Shown here piece by piece: positions 1 to 8,970 of a stretch of 38,713 bases of DNA. Under the pieces are notes generated by a model. It did not search any database, was not told the origin of the DNA, and saw nothing but the letters and a program-made list of their open reading frames with translations. The DNA is from JAVBNO01 sp031551485 (lineage in GTDB: Bacteria; Bacillota; Clostridia; Oscillospirales; Ruminococcaceae): positions 1 to 38,713 of the forward strand of contig JAVBNO010000054.1 in NCBI GenBank assembly GCA_031551485.1, read 5' to 3'. Within the stretch, counting starts at the first letter, position 1. Each line of letters opens with the position of its first letter. The position numbers and the translations under genes were made by a program.

Positions 1-899
1 TCGTACAAAATACGGTTTGATCCGCACTGCACAGGAAGATGGATGTGGTTGCAGATTTTTTCTTCTCTTGCGATGGTATCCATCAGTTCATGGGTGCAGT
101 CTTTCGGATGGCTCGTCATGAACCGCACGCGAAAATCGCCTGGTATCGTACATATTCGACTTAATAACGATGAAAATGTAAGTTCTTTGCCAAGCCCCTT
201 TCCATAGGAATTCACATTTTGCCCAAGGAGGGTGATGTCCTTGCATCCATCGGCGATGAGCATTTTGGCTTCTGCCAAAATGTGCTCTGGATTGCGACTG
301 CGCTCGCGGCCGCGGACATAGGGCACGATGCAATAGGTGCAAAAGTTATCGCAGCCATACATAACGGGGAGCCAAGCTTTGTGTTTGCCATCCCGCCGAA
401 TAGGCACACCTTCCACCACGTCCCCTTGCTCAGCCGCAATGTCGAAAACGCGGCGGCCGCTCTCCAACTTTTCGTAGATGAGCTGGGCCAGCTTGTGGCC
501 GGCAAAGGTGCCGAACACTAAGTCCACGTAAGGATAGCTGTGGCGGATACGATCGGCAATTTGAGGCTGTTGCATCATGCAGCCACACAGGCCGATGATA
601 AGATTGGGGTTGCGCCGTTTGTAATGCTTAAGCGCACCTACATTTCCGTAGACACGCTGCTGGGCCGATTCCCGCACGGCACACGTATTGTAGATGATTA
701 AATCTGCCTCCGCCAAGGAATCGGTAAAACCATAGCCAGCCAGCGCGAGCTGACCTTTGATCTTTTCTCCGTCGCTGACATTTTGTTGGCAACCGTAACT
801 GTGGACATAGGCCCGTGGCGGGTGGGTGTATTGGCACAACAACAATTGCTTTAGTTTTTGGGTGTATTCCGTTTCAAAGTGTGTTTGCTGCTGTGCCAA
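1..899 (-). CDS. miaB: tRNA-2-methylthio-N6-dimethylallyladenosine synthase MiaB (3' end cut by window)
   Basis: MiaB is a radical SAM methylthiotransferase that adds the 2-methylthio group to isopentenyladenosine-37 of tRNAs reading UNN codons. About 299 residues are visible. The N-terminal UPF0004 domain supplies cysteines near residues 37, 73 and 107 (YGCQQN, NTCAVRE, GLCGCM) for the auxiliary 4Fe-4S cluster. The radical SAM motif YGCDNFCTYCIVPYVRGRE has C183, C187 and C190. The C-terminal TRAM domain lies beyond the window edge. The start is TTG at 899, preceded by GGAGG seven bases upstream; no in-frame ATG fits better. It lies 55 bp downstream of the phosphohexomutase gene and is probably co-transcribed with it. 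The NTCAVRE and radical SAM motifs separate MiaB from its paralogs MtaB and RimO fairly well. Confidence 0.95.
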   Translation of the reverse strand, partial: MAQQQTHFETEYTQKLKQLLLCQYTHPPRAYVHSYGCQQNVSDGEKIKGQLALAGYGFTDSLAEADLIIYNTCAVRESAQQRVYGNVGALKHYKRRNPNLIIGLCGCMMQQPQIADRIRHSYPYVDLVFGTFAGHKLAQLIYEKLESGRRVFDIAAEQGDVVEGVPIRRDGKHKAWLPVMYGCDNFCTYCIVPYVRGRERSRNPEHILAEAKMLIADGCKDITLLGQNVNSYGKGLGKELTFSSLLSRICTIPGDFRVRFMTSHPKDCTHELMDTIAREEKICNHIHLPVQCGSNRILY

Positions 900-954
900 T
901 GGTAGTCCTCCTAAATGAGCGGCAAAACCATGCCGCAAATATCGTTATATTATA

Positions 955-2475
955 TCATATTTTCAAAAAATCCGTAAGTGGGGAAATGTTAAGACGGGGG
1001 TATTGGCGGATAAAAGGATAAAGTTCATTGGTGATGATCTTGACACCGTCCGCCACAGACGATTCAATGTTAAGCGGCATAAGCGGATCGTGCAAGGACA
1101 TGCGCAGCAGGAGCCAGCCATTGCCATGATCGGCATCGAAAAAGATGCGTATACCCTCGTAATTGTTGGGGGCAATTTGCCATCCCGCTTGCCCTTTCGC
1201 ATAGTCCTCCAAGTCTGCCAAGACCGAAGCGGCATATTCCTTAAAATTGTCCCCGTCTATTTTGAAGCGCAGCTCCTTGCTTTCGGCAGGTTCACCCAAA
1301 GCGGCCAGCAAATGGCCGAGGGTCTTGCCCTCTTTGCGCAGACGGGCTAGCTTGATCAGAATCTTTGCAATAAGATAGGCGCCGTCATCCAAGTAGTAAT
1401 TTTCTTTCAAAGCGCCATGGCCAGAGGTTTCGATGGCGAGGGGGGCACTTATGCCCATATCCTCCAAGCGAACGGCTTCGTTGATCACGTTTTTATAGCC
1501 GCGTTTGAAGCGGTGGTGCTTGCCGCCCAATTCCTCTTCGATAAAAGAAGTGAGTTCGGCGGAGGTAACAGAATCGGTGACAATGGTGGCGCCAGGATTT
1601 TCCTCCAGCACGATAGCGGATATGAGGGCGATTAGACGATTGCGGTTAATCTCTTGTCCGTCGGCGCCAACTGCGCCTGCCCGGTCGACATCGGTATCAA
1701 AAATAATGCCAAAGTCACAGCCATACGTCTTGACAGCGCGTAAGATGGCTTCCATTGCTTCCCCATCTTCCGGATTTGGGATGTGGTTGGGAAAGGAACC
1801 ATCGGGGTCGAGAAATTGGCTGGCGGAAATATCGGCTCCAAGGGGCACCAGCACTTTGGTGGCAAAAAAGCCCCCTGCTCCGTTGCCGGCATCCACGGCC
1901 ACCTTAAAGCCGGCCAGCGGCGTGCTACCGTCACTGATCCCCGTTCTAATAATCATTTGCAGGTTTTCGGCATAGGCATCCATTAAATTGGCTATGCTGA
2001 TTTTCTGCGGATTGCCTGCGCAGGGTTCAAGGGGCTCCGCTTTCGCCAAAAGAGCCGAAATATCCCCTTTTTCCAAGCCCCCCGCTCTGGTAAAAAACTT
2101 CAGACCGTTGCGGTTAAAGGGCAAATGGCTGGCAGTAATCATGATACTGCCATCGTAGCCAAAGCCGGGCAGAACAGTGGACATAAACATGGCCGGTGTG
2201 GAGGCGATACCACAATCATAAACGGTCACGCCGCAAGAAGACAGGCCATCTGCCGCCGCCGCCAAAAGGTCAGGGCCCGAAATCCGCGAGTCACGTCCGA
2301 TGCCAATGCGCAACATGTCCGGTTTCTTCTGAAGTTTATCAGCAAGCCAGTGGGCAAATGCCTGGGCCACTATATTGGCAGTTGCCGGGGTTAGGTTTAC
2401 ATCTTCCCCCGCCACACCAGAAAGAGCAATGCCACGAATATCGCTGCCGTTTTGTAATTTTTGCAATTCACTCAT
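955..2475 (-). CDS. Alpha-D-phosphohexomutase (phosphomannomutase/phosphoglucomutase)
   Basis: This cytosolic enzyme moves the phosphate between C1 and C6 of a hexose phosphate, feeding nucleotide-sugar and polysaccharide synthesis. It has 506 residues. Family motifs appear in order: the phosphoserine loop TASHLPFNRNG with S116, the metal-binding loop DTDVDRAG, the sugar-specificity loop ETSGHGALKENY, and a C-terminal phosphate-binding domain (NYEGIRIFFD). The sequence does not say whether mannose or glucose is preferred, and I do not assign a symbol such as pgcA or manB. The ATG at 2475 is chosen because GAGG lies about nine bases upstream; an upstream in-frame TTG at 2484 sits too close to that site. 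It is the first gene of a unit that continues into miaB. The stop is TGA. Confidence 0.9.
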   Translation of the reverse strand: MSELQKLQNGSDIRGIALSGVAGEDVNLTPATANIVAQAFAHWLADKLQKKPDMLRIGIGRDSRISGPDLLAAAADGLSSCGVTVYDCGIASTPAMFMSTVLPGFGYDGSIMITASHLPFNRNGLKFFTRAGGLEKGDISALLAKAEPLEPCAGNPQKISIANLMDAYAENLQMIIRTGISDGSTPLAGFKVAVDAGNGAGGFFATKVLVPLGADISASQFLDPDGSFPNHIPNPEDGEAMEAILRAVKTYGCDFGIIFDTDVDRAGAVGADGQEINRNRLIALISAIVLEENPGATIVTDSVTSAELTSFIEEELGGKHHRFKRGYKNVINEAVRLEDMGISAPLAIETSGHGALKENYYLDDGAYLIAKILIKLARLRKEGKTLGHLLAALGEPAESKELRFKIDGDNFKEYAASVLADLEDYAKGQAGWQIAPNNYEGIRIFFDADHGNGWLLLRMSLHDPLMPLNIESSVADGVKIITNELYPFIRQYPRLNISPLTDFLKI

Positions 2476-2527
2476 AATGACCAATCCTCGCTTGCAAGTA
2501 ATTTTGAATTCGCTTTTTTCTTTTTAA

Positions 2528-2556
2528 ATTATATCTCAAAGCGGTTCTATGTGCAA
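2528..2556 (-). promoter_or_regulatory. SigA-type promoter for the phosphohexomutase-miaB unit
   Basis: On the minus strand TTGCAC (2556-2551) is followed after 17 bp by a perfect TATAAT (2533-2528), about 50 bp before the start codon. The -35 matches consensus only in its first three bases. The site lies just downstream of the hairpin that follows fprA. Confidence 0.6.
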
Positions 2557-2569
2557 TCGGCAGCACGCT

Positions 2570-2603
2570 ACAAAAGCCTGCATATTCAAATACAGGCTTT
2601 TGT
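2570..2603. terminator. Hairpin after fprA, possible terminator
   Basis: ACAAAAGCCTG (2570-2580) pairs with CAGGCTTTTGT (2593-2603), an 11 bp stem with a 12-base loop, beginning six bases past the fprA stop. A run of T follows it on the plus strand only, while on the minus strand the T-rich part lies inside the stem. Its place right after fprA makes it the likely end of that transcript. Confidence 0.6.
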
Positions 2604-2608
2604 CTTTT

Positions 2609-3811
2609 TTACTGTATCACTGCCGCCAATGCCGCACCCTGCTGGCGGGCTATTTCCAGATCCTCCGGCGTGGGGACAAAGTTGATTTTAAGCCCCCCCC
2701 CCACAACTTTTAGCTTTAGGCTTTGGAGCCGGGTGATCAAATTGGGAACACCTTCGCCGCTCCAGCCGTAAGACCCGAAAGCAAGACAGGGTTTTTTCTG
2801 GCATCCGATCGCATCAATATGGGATAGAAGCTCCCAGCATGGGGGCACGGCGTCCCGATTGATGGTCGGTGTGCCAATGGCAAAACCGGTACATTCGGCC
2901 AATTCGTTATGCAAGAAATGCATGTCGGTTTCAATGATGTCGTATATATCGACTTCAGCATCGGGCAAAATCTCTCGAACGCCCTTGGCGATTGCCTGTG
3001 CTATTTTGCCCGTATTGCCATAAGCGGATGTGTAAAATATTGGGATTTTCTTTTTGGCATTGGCGGAAGCAGCGCTCCATGTCGCATAATTTTCTTTGGC
3101 ATAAGAAAGGCGGCCATCTTTGGTTAAAACGGGGCCATGACTGGTGCAAAGGAAGTCAATAGGCAGCTTTTCGATTTTGGCCAGCCCAGCCAGCACATAT
3201 TGCTTGAAGGGGGCAAAGATGGCATCGTAGTAAGCTTTAAAGCCCTGCTCATATTTTTGTGGATAGACAGTGTTATAGTCAAAGACATAGGGTTCGCAAT
3301 AATGAGCGCCCAAAAAGTCACAGGTGAAGATAACTTTCTCCTCTGGCAACCAGGTAAACATACTGTCCGGCCAATGGAGGAAAGGCGCGGAGATGAAGTT
3401 TAAGGTCATATTCCCCAAGGAGATGCTGTCGCCATCTTTGGCCACTTGTATTTTGAGGGCGGAGTTGTTTGTGATGCCCTTGAGATAGATGGAGCCTGCC
3501 TGAGAGGCGACGATGGTCGCATTTGGGCAAATTTCCGCCAAACGCCGCAGGGCGCCGGAATGGTCCGGCTCGGTGTGATTTAAGATAATATAATCAATGG
3601 CGGCCGGTTTGCAAACCTCGTTAAGGTTTTCCACAAACTGGTCGAAGAATGTTTCGTGGCAGGTTTCAATCAGAGCTGTTTTTTCGCTGCCTTTGACAAG
3701 ATAGGCGTTATAAGTGGTGCCAAATTCGGTTTTCATGACAATATCAAAAACACGCAGGGCCGGGTTAAGCACGCCTACTGCAAATACCGATGGTGTAATT
3801 TTTGTGGTCAT
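2609..3811 (-). CDS. fprA: Flavodiiron protein FprA (oxygen/nitric oxide reductase)
   Basis: A-type flavoproteins reduce O2 to water, or NO to N2O, at a non-heme diiron site and protect anaerobes from both. The protein has 400 residues. The N-terminal metallo-beta-lactamase-like domain shows the full diiron ligand set: H79, E81, D83 and H84 in NHTEPDHSG, then the histidine of FLHWPDS, the aspartate of CDFLGAH and the histidine of SHGPV. The C-terminal flavodoxin domain has the FMN phosphate loop TSAYGNTGKIA. The ATG at 3811 follows AGGAGG with good spacing. Rubredoxin, its usual electron donor, lies 52 bp upstream and shares the promoter. A run of ten G codes for three glycines near the C-terminus (2693-2702). 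There is no rubredoxin or flavin reductase fusion, so this is the simple class A form. Confidence 0.95.
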   Translation of the reverse strand: MTTKITPSVFAVGVLNPALRVFDIVMKTEFGTTYNAYLVKGSEKTALIETCHETFFDQFVENLNEVCKPAAIDYIILNHTEPDHSGALRRLAEICPNATIVASQAGSIYLKGITNNSALKIQVAKDGDSISLGNMTLNFISAPFLHWPDSMFTWLPEEKVIFTCDFLGAHYCEPYVFDYNTVYPQKYEQGFKAYYDAIFAPFKQYVLAGLAKIEKLPIDFLCTSHGPVLTKDGRLSYAKENYATWSAASANAKKKIPIFYTSAYGNTGKIAQAIAKGVREILPDAEVDIYDIIETDMHFLHNELAECTGFAIGTPTINRDAVPPCWELLSHIDAIGCQKKPCLAFGSYGWSGEGVPNLITRLQSLKLKVVGGGLKINFVPTPEDLEIARQQGAALAAVIQ

Positions 3812-3863
3812 AATGCCTCCTGGACAAATGAATTTTGGCGCCGCGTGGCGGCGCCAAAACACG

Positions 3864-4019
3864 TTATTGCGCTTCAAACATATCTTTGCCTACACCGCAT
3901 AAAGGACAGGTAAAACTTTCGGGGATTTCTTCCCACTTGGTGCCGGGGGCAATACCATTGTCGGGATCACCAATCTTTTCATCATAAATGTAGCCACAGA
4001 CCGTACAAACGTATGTCAT
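3864..4019 (-). CDS. Rubredoxin
   Basis: Rubredoxin is a small one-electron carrier with a single iron bound by four cysteines. The protein has 51 residues, the usual size. The two knuckles are CTVCGY near the N-terminus and CPLCGVGKD near the C-terminus, with the conserved acidic and aromatic middle (DPDNGIAPGT). The ATG at 4019 has GGAGG upstream. It is the first gene of a two-gene unit with fprA, which strongly suggests that it donates electrons to the flavodiiron protein. The promoter and a candidate operator lie immediately upstream. Confidence 0.96.
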   Translation of the reverse strand: MTYVCTVCGYIYDEKIGDPDNGIAPGTKWEEIPESFTCPLCGVGKDMFEAQ

Positions 4020-4044
4020 ATTATTTACCTCCTTATCTATCTTT

Positions 4045-4062
4045 AAAGAGCTGCCGCTCTTT
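4045..4062 (-). promoter_or_regulatory. Leader hairpin in the rubredoxin-fprA 5' UTR
   Basis: AAAGAGC (4045-4051) pairs with GCTCTTT (4056-4062) around a four-base loop. On the minus strand it falls between the promoter and the rubredoxin ribosome binding site. It could stabilise the mRNA 5' end. No T-run follows, so it is not a terminator. Confidence 0.4.
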
Positions 4063-4069
4063 CGGCTAA

Positions 4070-4098
4070 AGTATACCATTTTGGTATTTTATTGTCAA
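4070..4098 (-). promoter_or_regulatory. Strong SigA-type promoter for rubredoxin-fprA
   Basis: A perfect -35 TTGACA (4098-4093) and a near-perfect -10 TATACT (4075-4070) are separated by 17 bp. The -35 overlaps the uvrA stop codon. This is among the best consensus matches in the window and marks the operon start. Confidence 0.85.
4073..4087. promoter_or_regulatory. Palindromic operator-like site in the rubredoxin promoter
   Basis: ATACCA-TTT-TGGTAT is a perfect six-base inverted repeat with a three-base centre. It fills most of the promoter spacer and reaches into the -10 element, the place where a repressor would block polymerase. It does not match the PerR, Fur or Rex consensus as I know them. 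Confidence 0.4.
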
Positions 4099-6917
4099 AC
4101 CAACATCTTCTTTAAATATTGACCAGTATATGACTTATCATTCCGTGCCACCTCTTCCGGTGTGCCGGTCGCAATAATTTCGCCGCCGCGTTCACCACCT
4201 TCGGGGCCAAGGTCAATGATATAGTCTGCGGTTTTGATCACATCCAGATTATGCTCGATCACAAGTACGGTGTTGCCAGTATCCACCAGCTTTTGCAGCA
4301 CTTCGATGAGCATATGGACATCGGCGGTATGCAGACCGGTAGTGGGTTCGTCCAGGATCTAGATCGTGCGGCCTGTGGGGCGTTTGGAAAGTTCGCTGGC
4401 CAGTTTGACCCGTTGGGCCTCGCCTCCTGAAAGGGTGGTGGCAGGCTGTCCAATTTTTATATAGCCCAGACCCACATCGAACAGCATTTGCAGTTTGCGC
4501 TTGATTTTTGGTACATTTTCGAAGAAGTTCAGGCCTTCTTCCACCGTCATCTCCAACACTTCGTGAATGTTTTTGCCTTTGTAGCGCACTTCCAACGTCT
4601 CGCGGTTATAACGCCGCCCTTTGCAGATTTCGCAGGGAACGAAGATATCAGGCAAAAAGTGCATTTCAATTTTGATAATACCGTCGCCTTCGCAAGCCTC
4701 GCAGCGGCCGCCTTTTACATTGAAGGAAAAGCGCCCCGAGCTGTAGCCGCGCATTTTGGCATCAGCGGTGGAGGCAAACACCTCCCGGATATCGGTGAAA
4801 ACGCCGGTGTAGGTGGCAGGGTTGGACCGCGGGGTGCGGCCGATGGGAGACTGGTCAATGTCAATGACTTTGTCCAGTTCCATCATGCCTTCAATGGCGT
4901 CGTGTTTGCCGGGTTTGCCTCGGGCGCCATTAAGTTCGGAGGCCAATGCTTTATACAGCACCTCGTTGATCAGAGAGCTTTTTCCAGAACCGGAGACACC
5001 GGTAATGGCAGTAAGGGTTGCCAGAGGGATGGAAATATTCACATGCTTTAAGTTGTTTTCCTCGGCGCCTTTCACGGTGATAAACGATCCGTTTCCCTTA
5101 CGGCGACTTTTCGGCAATTCGATTTTTTTCACACCGCTGAGATATTGTCCTGTTATAGATTCCTTGCAGCTTTTAATATTCAAAAGGTCACCACAACAGA
5201 CGACCTGGCCGCCATGGATGCCTGCGCCGGGACCGATATCCACAATGAAGTCGGCGCTTTCAATTGTCTCTTCATCGTGCTCTACCACAATAACAGTGTT
5301 GCCCAAATCCCGCAGCCGCTTGAGTGTTGTGATCAGGCGGCTATTGTCCCGCTGGTGGAGACCTATGCTGGGTTCATCCAAAATATAGAGCACACCCATC
5401 AGGGATGAACCGATTTGGGTGGCTAGGCGAATACGCTGGCTTTCGCCGCCGGAAAGGCTGCCGGCGTTACGGGCCAGGGTAAGATATTCCAGCCCCACAT
5501 TTTCCAAAAATCCAAGACGCTCTTTGATTTCTTTGAGGATTTGGTGGGCAATCATCGCTTCCCGTTCTGTCAGTTTTAACGTTTCAACAAAACGCAATGC
5601 ACTGCTGACCGAAAGCCTGGCAAACTCGCTAATATTTTTGCCGCCTATCGTGACACAAAGCACTTCTTTTTTCAGACGGTCACCGCCGCACTCCGGGCAG
5701 GACACCGCCGTCATCCAACCGGTGATCTCGGAACGCATCCATTCGCTGGAGGTTTCTTTAAAACGTCGTTCCAGGTTATTGGCAATACCTTCAAAGTCGG
5801 TGTTGTAGGAGCCGCTCCAGGTGTCCGATTCCCGTTTCACTGTGACCTTTTCGCCTTTTGTACCATATAAAATGATATCTACAATTTCAGGCGGCAAATC
5901 TTTGATGGGGGTTCGCAGTGAAAAATTATATTTTTTCGCCAGCGCTTCATAATACATTTTGGCGATGCCGCCCTCGGCATAATACCAGCCGCTGGCTTTA
6001 ATGGCGCCATTGGCAATGGAAAGACTTTTATCCGGCAGCACAAGGTCGGGGTCGACACGCAGAAATGTGCCAAGACCGGTGCATTTTTCGCAGGCGCCGT
6101 AAGGGTTATTAAAAGAGAACATGCGGGGGGTCAGCTCTTCCATGCTAATATCATGCTCGGGACAGGCGTAGTTTTGAGAAAAAAGCATGGCTTCGCCGTC
6201 AATGATATCTACCATAGTGAGCCCGCCGGTGAGCGCGACAGAGGTTTCCAGAGAATCGGCCAGGCGGGAACGGATATCGTCCCCGATGACCAAGCGGTCG
6301 ATGATAATTTCGATGGTATGCTTTTTGTTTTTATCCAGCTTGATTTCTTCGGTAAGCTCGTAAATGTTACCATCCACCCGGACACGAACGTAACCGGACC
6401 GGCGGGCTGTATCAAACTCTTTTTGATGCTCGCCTTTGCGGGCGCGCACCACCGGCGCCATGATTTGGATGCGCGTTCCTTTTGGCAGCTCCAGCACGCG
6501 GTCCACCATTTGATCGACTGTCTGCTGCTTGATTTCTTTGCCGCAGACAGGGCAATGGGGTATGCCGATGCGGGCATATAACAGGCGTAAATAGTCATAT
6601 ATCTCGGTGACAGTGCCGACCGTGGAACGGGGGTTACGGGAGGTGGTCTTTTGGTCAATGGAGATGGCGGGTGAAAGACCTTGAATATCGTCAACATCCG
6701 GTTTTTCCATCTGACCCAAAAATTGGCGGGCATAGGAAGACAGACTTTCGACATAGCGCCGCTGGCCGTCGGCATAGATGGTGTCAAATGCCAACGACGA
6801 TTTACCGGAGCCGGAAAGACCGGTGAAAACAATGAGTTTATCACGGGGCAATTCCAGGTCGATGTTTTTCAGATTATTTTCCCGTGCGCCCTTAATGATG
6901 ATTTTGTCTTTTGCCAA
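4095..6917 (-). pseudogene. uvrA: Excinuclease ABC subunit A with an in-frame TAG codon
   Basis: UvrA is the damage-recognition ATPase of nucleotide excision repair. Read through, the frame gives 940 residues, the normal family length. Visible parts are Walker A (GLSGSGKSS, about 33-41), the CPVCGKE zinc-binding element, the first signature LSGGESQR and Walker B LYILDEPS, the second Walker A GVSGSGKSS, the large zinc finger CEACEGD...CEICKGR, and the second signature LSGGEAQR. Codon 853 is TAG, exactly where the second Walker B should read GRT(L/I)YILDEPTTG. Translation would stop before the catalytic aspartate-glutamate pair and lose about 88 residues. The start is TTG at 6917 with GGGAGG seven bases upstream. 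The rest of the frame is clean, so the lesion is recent, a sequencing error, or suppressed. uvrB lies 44 bp upstream. Confidence 0.85.
4359..4361 (-). other. In-frame amber codon inside uvrA
   Basis: The minus strand reads ACG ATC TAG ATC CTG GAC GAA, that is T-I-stop-I-L-D-E. The first ABC module of the same protein has L-Y-I-L-D-E at the matching place, so a tyrosine codon (TAT or TAC) changed at one base explains the stop. At least six neighbouring genes end in TAG, so TAG is a normal stop in this genome. Confidence 0.9.
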
Positions 6918-6961
6918 CGTGCTGCCTCCCAGTTTTTGATGAAATGCGTTTTCCAATATGC

Positions 6962-8953
6962 TTATGGAGTTCGTTTGGCGGAAGCGATATTTTCGTCTTT
7001 CAGCCTTTTGATTTTATCCCGCAAATAGGCGGCGTGTTCGAATTCCAGCAGTTTGGCCGCGTTGCGCATTTCCAGCGTCAGCTGCTGAATCAGCGCCTCG
7101 CGTTCGCGGAAAGACATTGTCTTTGTCTTTTTTGTCTTGGCATCCACCGCATCGCTGGAGGAAATCTCCAAAATCTGGCGCACCTGCTTTTTCACTGAAA
7201 CAGGGGTGATATTGTGGTCGGTATTATACTGCTGCTGAATCTCCCGGCGACGATATGTTTCAGTGATGGCACGTTCCATAGAGGGCGTGACCGAATCGGC
7301 ATACATGATCACGCGACCGCCAATGTTACGGGCGGCACGGCCTATGGTCTGAATGAGAGAGGTTTCGGAACGCAAGAAGCCTTCTTTATCGGCATCCAAA
7401 ATGGCCACCAAAGAGACTTCGGGAATATCCAGGCCTTCGCGGAGAAGGTTGATACCCACCAGCACGTCAAACTCGCCCATGCGCAAATCGCGGATAATTT
7501 CCATACGCTCAATGGTATCGATATCATGGTGCATATAGCGCACCTTGACACCCATTTGTTCAAAATAAGCAGTTAAATCTTCCGCCATTTTTTTGGTGAG
7601 GGTGGTGATAAGCACTCTCTCCCTTTTTTCGGTGCGAGTGTTAATTTCAGACAAAAGATCATCAATTTGCCCCTCGACCGGCTTGACTTCAATCTCCGGG
7701 TCAATCAGGCCTGTCGGGCGGATCACCTGTTCCACCACCTGGGTGCTGCGGCTGCGCTCGTACTCGGAGGGGGTGGCACTGACATAGACCACTTGGTTAA
7801 GTTTTTGTTGGAATTCCTCGTAGCACAGCGGCCGGTTATCCAGCGCCGAGGGCAGCCGAAACCCGAAATCAATCAGGTTTTGCTTGCGGGATCTGTCGCC
7901 GCCGTACATACCCCGCACTTGGGGCAATGTCACATGGGATTCGTCAATGAACAGCACAAAATCTTGGGGGAAATAGTCCAGCAATGTATAGGGCATGCTG
8001 CCGGGGGGGCGACCGGAAAGCACGCGGGAGTAGTTTTCAATGCCGCTGCAAAAACCAACCTCGGTCAGCATTTCAATGTCATAATTGGTACGCTGGGCAA
8101 TGCGCTGCGCTTCAATGAGTTTATCGTTTGCTTTGAACCAGGCCACGCGTTCGTCGCACTCCCGGCGAATTTCCTCAAGTGCCGCGTCCATTTTGTCTCG
8201 GGGTACAATATAGTGACTGGCGGGATAGATGGCCACATGGGTCAGCTTGTTTTTCAGTTCTCCGGTTAGGGTATTGATCTCGCTGATACGCTCAATTTCG
8301 TCGCCAAAAAACTCTACCCGCACAGCCGTGTCGCCCGAATAAGCCGGAAAAACCTCTACCACGTCGCCGCGGACACGGAATTTATTGCGGATGAAATTGA
8401 TGTCGTTGCGCTCGTATTGAATATCCACCAGCTTGTGAATAAACTCGTCCCTATCTTTACGCTGGCCGGGGCGAAGTGAGATCACCATGTTGCGGTAATC
8501 GATGGGGTCGCCGAGGGAGTAAATGCAGGAGACGCTGGCGACGATGATGACATCCCGTCGTTCAGACAACGAAGAGGTGGCCGAGTGGCGTAATTTTTCA
8601 ATTTCGTCATTGATCGAACTATCTTTTTCGATATAGGTATCCGTTTGGGCAATATAGGCTTCCGGCTGGTAATAGTCATAATAGCTTACAAAATATTCGA
8701 CCGCATTTTCGGGGAAAAATTCTTTGAATTCCGAGCACAGCTGGGCCGCCAGTGTTTTATTGTGGGCCAGCACAAGGGTAGGCCTGTCCACCATTTGGAT
8801 GACATTGGCCATGGTAAATGTTTTGCCGGAACCTGTTACGCCTAGCAGGGTCTGTTCAGTGTCGCCATTGCGGATGCCTTTTGCCAATGCTTCGATTGCT
8901 GCCGGCTGGCCGCCGGCTGGCTGATATTCGGAGCGAAGTTTGAAGCTGCTCAT
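6962..8953 (-). CDS. uvrB: Excinuclease ABC subunit B
   Basis: UvrB is the helicase-like core of nucleotide excision repair. UvrA loads it on damaged DNA, and it verifies the lesion and recruits UvrC. It has 663 residues, the normal length. Walker A is GVTGSGKT (about 38-45). The beta-hairpin that clamps a DNA strand is recognisable by YYDYYQPEAY (91-100). The Walker B equivalent is FIDESH, the helicase motif VI region is QTIGRAARN, and a C-terminal UVR coiled-coil domain (about 625-660) binds UvrC. The ATG at 8953 follows AGGAG at six bases. It lies 17 bp after radC and is followed by uvrA. No LexA box was found upstream, and uvrB itself appears intact although its partner uvrA is interrupted. 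Confidence 0.97.
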   Translation of the reverse strand: MSSFKLRSEYQPAGGQPAAIEALAKGIRNGDTEQTLLGVTGSGKTFTMANVIQMVDRPTLVLAHNKTLAAQLCSEFKEFFPENAVEYFVSYYDYYQPEAYIAQTDTYIEKDSSINDEIEKLRHSATSSLSERRDVIIVASVSCIYSLGDPIDYRNMVISLRPGQRKDRDEFIHKLVDIQYERNDINFIRNKFRVRGDVVEVFPAYSGDTAVRVEFFGDEIERISEINTLTGELKNKLTHVAIYPASHYIVPRDKMDAALEEIRRECDERVAWFKANDKLIEAQRIAQRTNYDIEMLTEVGFCSGIENYSRVLSGRPPGSMPYTLLDYFPQDFVLFIDESHVTLPQVRGMYGGDRSRKQNLIDFGFRLPSALDNRPLCYEEFQQKLNQVVYVSATPSEYERSRSTQVVEQVIRPTGLIDPEIEVKPVEGQIDDLLSEINTRTEKRERVLITTLTKKMAEDLTAYFEQMGVKVRYMHHDIDTIERMEIIRDLRMGEFDVLVGINLLREGLDIPEVSLVAILDADKEGFLRSETSLIQTIGRAARNIGGRVIMYADSVTPSMERAITETYRRREIQQQYNTDHNITPVSVKKQVRQILEISSSDAVDAKTKKTKTMSFREREALIQQLTLEMRNAAKLLEFEHAAYLRDKIKRLKDENIASAKRTP

Positions 8954-8970
8954 AGTTCTCCTTTCGTCCG

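Noticed and set aside
4359..4361. Genome-wide reassignment of TAG
   Set aside because: radC, pyrE, hisE, cdsA, tsf and sigG all end in TAG at the length expected for their families, so TAG works as a stop.
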